From the NCBI GenBank assembly GCA_036023115.1, contig JAYKKT010000077.1:248001-312000 (forward strand): a DNA stretch of 64,000 nucleotides. Direction: 5' to 3'. The notes under the pieces are model-generated. The model had not been told where the DNA came from. It saw only the letters and a program-made list of their open reading frames with translations, and ran no database searches. A program made the position numbers and the translations under genes. This document shows positions 57,959 to 64,000 of this stretch, piece after piece (positions within the stretch are counted from its first letter, which is position 1; every line of letters starts with the position of its first letter). Origin of the DNA: Brasenia schreberi (lineage: Eukaryota; Streptophyta; Magnoliopsida; Nymphaeales; Cabombaceae).

Positions 57959-58500
57959 GACTTCATTAAGTTGGATATATTTGACACTGATAATTTCTTA
58001 TAATGGCAAAAGAAAATACACTTTCTTCTTATTACTTTGAAGGTTGTGTATGTTCTCACTATGCCAAGGCTGGAGGAGAAGGAGAATGAAACTATTGGAA
58101 AAGCTTACAAATGATAGAAGTAGGATAATGACAATTATATTTGCATGTGTTACATCCTCAAGGATATATTAGATGTCTTAGTCAACACCTACCAAACATC
58201 AGCATGTGCAAGGATCTATAGGATAAACTTAAAGCGAGGTACATAATGGAAGATGCTATAAGTAAGAAATTTCTTATTATTCATTTCAATAATTATAAGA
58301 TGGTAGATCTGTTACAAAGTAATTGCATGAGCTCGAACAAATCTTAAATAACTTCAAATAACATAAGATCAACATGGCTGAAACTATTATTGTCTCTTCT
58401 ATTATAAACAAACTCCCTCTTTAAAAGAACTTTAAAACATAAGAAGGAAGACATTTCTCTTTAGCAATTGGCCAATCATCTTAAGCTCAAGAAAAAATAC
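57959..58500 (+). mobile_element. Ty1/copia gag remnant (copia 3)
   Basis: In one main frame with many stops: KLDIFDTDNFL, stop, WQKKIHFLLITLKVVYVLTM, then DNDNYICM and ILKDILDVLVNTYQ. Later pieces read like KYMEDA/KKFLI and FNNYKMVD. This is the standard UBN2-type copia gag, distinct from copia 1 and 2. No LTR or pol was recognised. Confidence 0.8.
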
Positions 58501-58621
58501 AAAAAGCAGCGATTTTTCGAGGAATGTCATTGATTTGGTTTAGTTTTTGTTATTTTCATTGTTTTTTACTAGATTCTTACAGAAAGAACTCATCGGGTTT
58601 CTGCTTCAACATGTGTACCAA

Positions 58622-58716
58622 GTGCATCTCCCTAACAAGAGAGACACGACACATGCACATCTCCTCTACATAGGAGACACACCTAGTGTGCAGGTCTCTC
58701 TTGGTGGGAGATGTGC
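58622..58716. other. ~95-nt foldback (hairpin-forming) sequence
   Basis: Left arm GTGCATCTCCCTAACAAGAG (58622 on) pairs with right arm CTCTCTTGGTGGGAGATGTG (to ~58716), with a few mismatches and one bulge. Inside, TGCACA pairs with TGTGCA and CTCCT with AGGAG around a short loop. It could be a decayed MITE, a gene-derived inverted repeat or a small-RNA precursor. A further partial copy of the arm, TGCACGTCTCTCTTA, follows at 58742. Confidence 0.7.
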
Positions 58717-58739
58717 TTGTGCCATATTTCTCATGTAGT

Positions 58740-60303
58740 GATGCACGTCTCTCTTATTTCAAGTAACTCTTATTTGACTAACTATTTTTTCTTTTTTGAT
58801 ATGTAGATATGGCTCATAGGGCATGAGTAAAAGAGCATAATGTTGTCATTTCATTTAGGAGACATAGTGCCACATCATACAAAAGAAGATTCTACTAACA
58901 ATAACGAGGAGAAAATAGTGATATTTTGGTAGATACAAATATTATTAAAGCCAAACATTCATGTTATGAGGAGGATATATATACTTCAGAAATTAAGATT
59001 GATATTGCAGATAGTGAGGATAATGGATTCTCTGATTTTCGAGATTATTATTAAGCTTTGAAGGTGACTTGCTTATGAGGCAGGAATAGGTAATGTCTGA
59101 CTTTAGTGAAATTGTGCATTGAATATCAATACTCATTATTCAAATTGACTATGTAAATGAAAATATATAGACAAAATTAATGCATATTGTTTGGAAGCTA
59201 CATAGTTCTGTAAAGTACTTGGATTATAATATACATAAGTTAGTAGATACAATGGATGCATTCAGTGTATAGATATTGTAGAACTCTATATGCCAAATTG
59301 TGTAGTTCAATACTTCGGCCATGATCAAGGTATTTCAACTGCACCAATAAGGCCCTCCATTACAAATAGACCTACAAAGCCCCGCGTATTAAATACAATA
59401 TGAGCCAGATGCCTCTATTTGGGGGCATAATGCTCATACTATTTTAAGCTTGAACACTATGACATTCCAAGAGCATATCCTCATGAATGCGACAAGTTGT
59501 ATATGGAATAGTACATTCTTCAAACATATCAATTTATTTTGAGAGATTTTATTAGTTAGTTAAGTCCAATTGTAGTTAGGCAAAGCAATACGTCATTCTT
59601 CATGTATGTAAATAAATAATTGCATATGTTAGCATAGTCTTTAACTTTGTTTTGATTTGATTATCATACTAACTTTTTAATAATTACTTTCTTATACAAG
59701 TGTTTTATCACAGTATGTAACGCACTAGCACCATCATTAGTAGATTTAAAGCATGTGCCACGCTCATTGTCGGGTGACCCTATATTGCTGCAGTTGTTAG
59801 AGACATATAAACAATGCTATCAATGAGTACATTTATTGACTATATATAAGGATGATGGTGAGGATGTGTGAGCTCGGTGTTGTAGACGATCCATGCGTTG
59901 GTATGATATATTGTATATGGGGTTTATATATTGTATTTGATATGTTGTTTTGTATTATTCATTACATGTATGCAAATAACATTTGTAATGAATGATATTT
60001 GGGTCATCACCCTTGCCCTCAATATACATAATTTTTATGAAATAATACTTTCATTTTAATTCAAAAAATAATTACATTTATAAAATACAAATAATATTGA
60101 ATCGTCATCCTCAATATAGTATAAAATATCATCTCCTAATCCTCTCATTAGCATATATATCTTAATACATTCATAAAACAGTTGATTTCAATTCTCAACA
60201 CTTTCATACTGGTATTGTTGTCAAGATAGAAAAGTAGGAGGCAATAGAGAGCTATCTGCCATGTGCATATGCAAAAGAACAGGAGTATAAGCGAAGATTA
60301 ATC
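58740..60303. other. no gene recognised; weak plant-mobile-domain-like text
   Basis: Around 59285-59360 the plus strand reads LYMPNCVVQYFGHDQGISTA, which faintly recalls the RQFG.RQ block of plant mobile domain proteins carried by Mutator/gypsy-type elements. The text before and after is broken. Otherwise AT-rich with TA-rich patches. Confidence 0.25.
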
Positions 60304-63200
60304 GCAACAACAACAACTAAGCCTTTTCCCATATTAGACGGGGTCGACTACATGGATTCTTTGTTTCCACAGATCCCTATCATGTGCCATGTTAGCAATT
60401 TACTCACAATAAGCTACATCATTCTTAATTGTTTCTTTCCAATACTTTTGTGGTCGTCCTCTAGCTCTTTTAATACTTTCCAAATTTAGTTTTTCATACC
60501 TTCTTACAGGTTCTTCTTTTGATTTTCTTTCTATATGTCCAAATCATCTTAAATGATATTCTCTCATTTTATCCTTTATTGGTGGCACGACTAATTTGTT
60601 TCTAATAACCTCATTATGTATACGGTCTTTTCTTGTATGACCACTCATCCATCTCAACATCTTCATTTATGTCACATACATCTTTTGTATATGTTGATGA
60701 TTAACTACCCAACACTCAGAACCATAAAATATGGCAGGCCTAATTGCTGCTCTATAATATTTAACTGTTAACTTTAATGGTATCTTCTTATCACAAAGAA
60801 TACCTGATGCTCCTCTCCATTTTAACCAACCAGCATTAATTCTATGCGTAACATCTCCATCAATTCTTCCATCACTCTGAAAAATTGACCCTAGGTATTT
60901 AAAACTTTCCTTTTGGGGGATGCAATGTGTGCCAATTTTAATTTCTATGTCCTCTGAGGTAACCAAATGATCAAACTTACATTCCATATATTTTGTATTT
61001 GTTCTACTAAATCGGAGGCCTTTGCTTTCTAATGTTTCTCTCCATAGTTCCAATTTTCTATTAACTTTTTCCGTTTCTCTCCATAGTTCCAATTTTCTAT
61101 TAACTTTTTCCTTAGACTCCTCCACTAATACAATGTCATCTGCAAATAACATACACCAAGGTACTTCATCTTGAATATGTTTTGTTAACTCATCAATCAC
61201 CATTATAAATAAGTATGGACTTAAAGTTGATCCTTGATGTAACCTAATATTAACTTCAAAGAAGTCTGTCATTCCTTCATGAGTCCTCACACATATTTTT
61301 GCACAATCATACATGTCTCTTATAAGGTTAATGTATGTCAATGAAATACCTCTTTTTCCAAAGTTCTCCAAAGAACCTCCTTCGGTACCCCATCATATGT
61401 TTTTTCTTGATTAATAAATATCATGTGAAGGTCTTTCTTTCTTCCTCTAAAATGTTCCGTAAGACGTCTCAAAAGGTGAATCGCTTCAACAGTAGATCTG
61501 CCTCTCATGAATCCAAATTGGTTATCTGTTGTACTTGATACTTGTCTTAACCTACGTTCGATAATTCTTTTCCACAATTTCATAGTATGGCTCATTAACT
61601 TCATACCTCGATAATTCGCACATTTTTTAATGTGTCCCTTGTTCTTATATATGGGTATAAGTGTACTTGCTCTCCATTCTTCGGGCATCTTTTAGTTTTT
61701 CCATATTTCATTAAATAGTCTTGTGAGCCAAGTGATTCCTATTTCTCCAAGTATTTTCCAAACTTCTATAGGAATATTATCTGGTCCTACTGATTTACCA
61801 CCTTTCATATGTTTAAGAGCCTCTTTGACTTTATTCTTTTGAATATGTCGGTAGAAATTGTGGTTTATATACTTTTCTGATTTGGCCAGCTCTCCTAAGC
61901 TAATACTAATATCTTTATTTTCATTAAAAAGCTTATAAAAATAGTTTTTTCATCTATTTCTTATATCATCATTTGCCACTAGAATTTTTTCATCCTCATC
62001 TTTGATGCATCTAACATAATTAAGATCTTTAGTTTTCTTATATTTAGCCCTAGCTATCCTAAAAATATCTCTTTCACCCTCTTTTGAGTTGAGTTTTTTA
62101 TACAAATCCTCCCAAATTTTAGCATTTGCTTCACTTACGGCCTTTTTCTCTTCTTTCTTTGCTTTTTTATAAGCCTCTAAAGTTTTACTAGTTTTCTTAG
62201 CATAGTGTAATTTATAACATGCCCTTTATTTTGCACTACTTCACTCCACCACCAAGCTTCTTTTTGTGCCGGTACACCTCCCTTAGATACACCTAACACA
62301 TCTTTCGCCACTTTCCTAATATGTATAGCCATATTGTTCCAGATATCACAGAGTGTACCAACATAATTCCAAACATCTCCTTGAAGGACTTTCTATTTAA
62401 ATATATCTTCTTTCTCACTTTTGAGGTTCCATCATTTAGTCTGAATAGCTTGATGCACTCTTTTCTTCTTTGTTTATTTTTTTATTTGCAAATCCATAAC
62501 TAAAAGTCGATGTTGGGTGGTTAAGCTTTCTCTTGGAATTACCTTGCAATCTTTACAACATGCTCTATCTTTTTTTCTACAAATAAAGTAATCAAATTGT
62601 GTTTGTGATAAGCCACTTTTATAAGTAATTAAATGTTCATCTCATTTTTTGAAGATTGTATTGACTATAAAGAGATTAAATACCATAGCAAAATTTAAAA
62701 TCTCCCTACCTTCCTCATTTATATCCCCAAAACTAAAGTTTCCATGAATCCCTTGATATCCTAATGCCTCTTTGCCAACATGTCCATTTAAGTCTCCTCC
62801 TAAACAAATCATCTCCTTTTGTGGAATCTTTTGAATCACCTTATTTAACTCTTCCCAAAAAGTTGCCTTTATACTATCTTCTAGTCCTACTTGGGGTGCG
62901 TAAGCACAAATTATATTCAAAACCTCTGCTCCTAATACTAATTTCAACGTCATGTCATTGTATGTATACTACACTATCCTTTAAATCTTTATTTATGATA
63001 ATACCAACTCCATTTCAAGCCTTTTCTTTACAGTACCATAATTTAAAACTTGTATCCTCTATCTCTTTTGCTTTTTATCTAAACCGTTTTGTCTTTTGTA
63101 AACATGGAATATGAATCTTTCTCCGAGTCATAGTATCTACCACCTCCATTAGCTTACCAGATAATGTTACGATATTCCAAGAACCAATACGAATCTTATT
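60304..63200 (-). mobile_element. RTE-clade LINE (copy C), nearly full length
   Basis: The CAA-repeat 3' tail is at 60304-60316. RT spans 61688-60667 in two overlapping frames, with [11 protein letters not shown] and an intact catalytic core PWCMLFADDIVL. The linker is at 62500-61700, and endonuclease pieces at 62953-62642 and 63287-63075 carry GGDLNGHVG and GSWNIVTLSGKLMEVVDT. A 39-bp tandem duplication (61034-61111) repeats EKVNRKLELWRET in the RT. Frame changes occur at ~61340 and through the linker. The 5' end stops near 63200, short of the leader seen in copy B, so it is slightly 5'-truncated. No target duplication was recognised. Confidence 0.94.
61034..61111 (-). repeat. 39-bp in-frame tandem duplication within LINE C RT
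   Basis: Two identical 39-bp units (61034-61072 and 61073-61111) encode a repeated 13-residue block. The other LINE copies have it once. Confidence 0.95.
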
Positions 63201-64000
63201 AAAATGAATGTATAAATAATCATATTTAAAAATATTGTAATTACCGCTAGAAAATATTATACAGTATGATGATAGCATGTGTACCACATATTTCTTAAAA
63301 CTGATTGTTTATTGTCTGACACTAGCGACAAAAATATCGTCGGCCCTCTCATAAAGAGAAGTATCAATACTATGTTTTATCGAGTAGTAAGGATTGAACT
63401 CATGTTTGGCATGAACATCTAGTAATTATTAGGTCAAGACTCATCTTTCATATATGCAATACGATGAATAGTTGTATCAACACCACCATCCTCCATAAAA
63501 ACTTATAAATATATATCACGCTTACATGCTACTTCTTTCAAGCATTCTTTGTGAGCTTCACATGACTATTCCTCCCCGTCTAAAAAGTGCACCAATGACT
63601 TGATACCTATAATTTTTATCTTCAAAAGCATTGACTCAAGCATTTATAAAGATGCCCATAAATCATATTATTGTTGCCTCATATGTCAGTTCAATGTCTA
63701 GCTACATCAAAATATTCTTATCAAAGGGAGACCCAATAAAAAAACTAAGGAAGTCTATATTTGAAAGAGGACCACAACTTCTTAAAGATGAATGACCCAC
63801 CTCAAGAGAGGCCTCACATCTTCGACCACATGTACTATCACATTCACACCTTCTAAGAGAGGCAATTTTGTCTACATGCTCCAAGCTAAAAAATCCCTCT
63901 TTGTAGATGTGTTACATGGTATTCCTTTAGGATAGCGAATAAGTAGTTCCTATAGGGGGATGTGCTCAAGACTTAATGGCTCATCCAACATCTTAACAAA
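63201..64000. other. intergenic, nothing recognised
   Basis: AT-rich. ACTAGCGACAAAAATATCGT near 63320 recalls CACTA subterminal words but has no associated terminus. Open frames are short and match no family. Confidence 0.45.

Overview
This window is nuclear DNA from a flowering plant. The evidence is a four-exon plant fructokinase gene, a class IV chitinase remnant, a plant-type HNH-nuclease remnant, GT-AG introns, and a dense mix of plant transposable elements (RTE-type LINEs, Ty1/copia and Ty3/gypsy LTR elements, hAT and CACTA-like DNA elements, tRNA-derived SINE-like units). The long CT/TA/CA microsatellites and very large TE-filled introns suit a medium to large, probably woody, angiosperm genome. 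I cannot name the species.

Layout. 1-2087: minus-strand RTE LINE, cut by the window edge, abutting a broken class IV chitinase gene (2088-3247, +). 4222-8587: a diverged ~540-bp direct repeat pair enclosing a decayed hAT transposase (-) and a piece of a Ty3/gypsy element. 8588-13541: microsatellites, a CACTA-like end, and two young tandem duplications. 13542-19345: a second RTE LINE (-) split by a 2.64-kb LTR-type insertion that looks like a solo LTR. 19346-23049: no gene recognised. 23050-26300: decayed Ty3/gypsy gag-pol (+). 26301-29690: no gene recognised.

29991-45126 is the one apparently functional gene: a cytosolic-type fructokinase (pfkB family, 334 residues). Its four exons join in phase 0, with no stop or frameshift seen. 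The gene has grown to about 15 kb. Intron 2 holds a full-length copia element with a perfect ACATT target duplication. Intron 3 holds a ~2.4-2.7-kb tandem duplication, LINE tails and a SINE-like unit. A second, older copia element starts only ~195 bp after the stop codon (45321-50836).

50933-52897 carries a cluster of repeated TATA-containing modules and a G-quadruplex-type tract. 52898-55210 holds two separated coding pieces of a plant HNH-nuclease-like gene with a hAT remnant between them. 57225-58500 has degenerate tandem repeats and a copia gag remnant, followed by a ~95-nt foldback. 60304-63200 is a third RTE LINE (-).

I found no operon, CRISPR, phage or defence-type system. The window is best read as one live metabolic gene and two gene fossils in a layered transposon landscape. 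The most informative observations are the dateable insertions (target duplications, empty-site comparison) and a few structured non-coding stretches.
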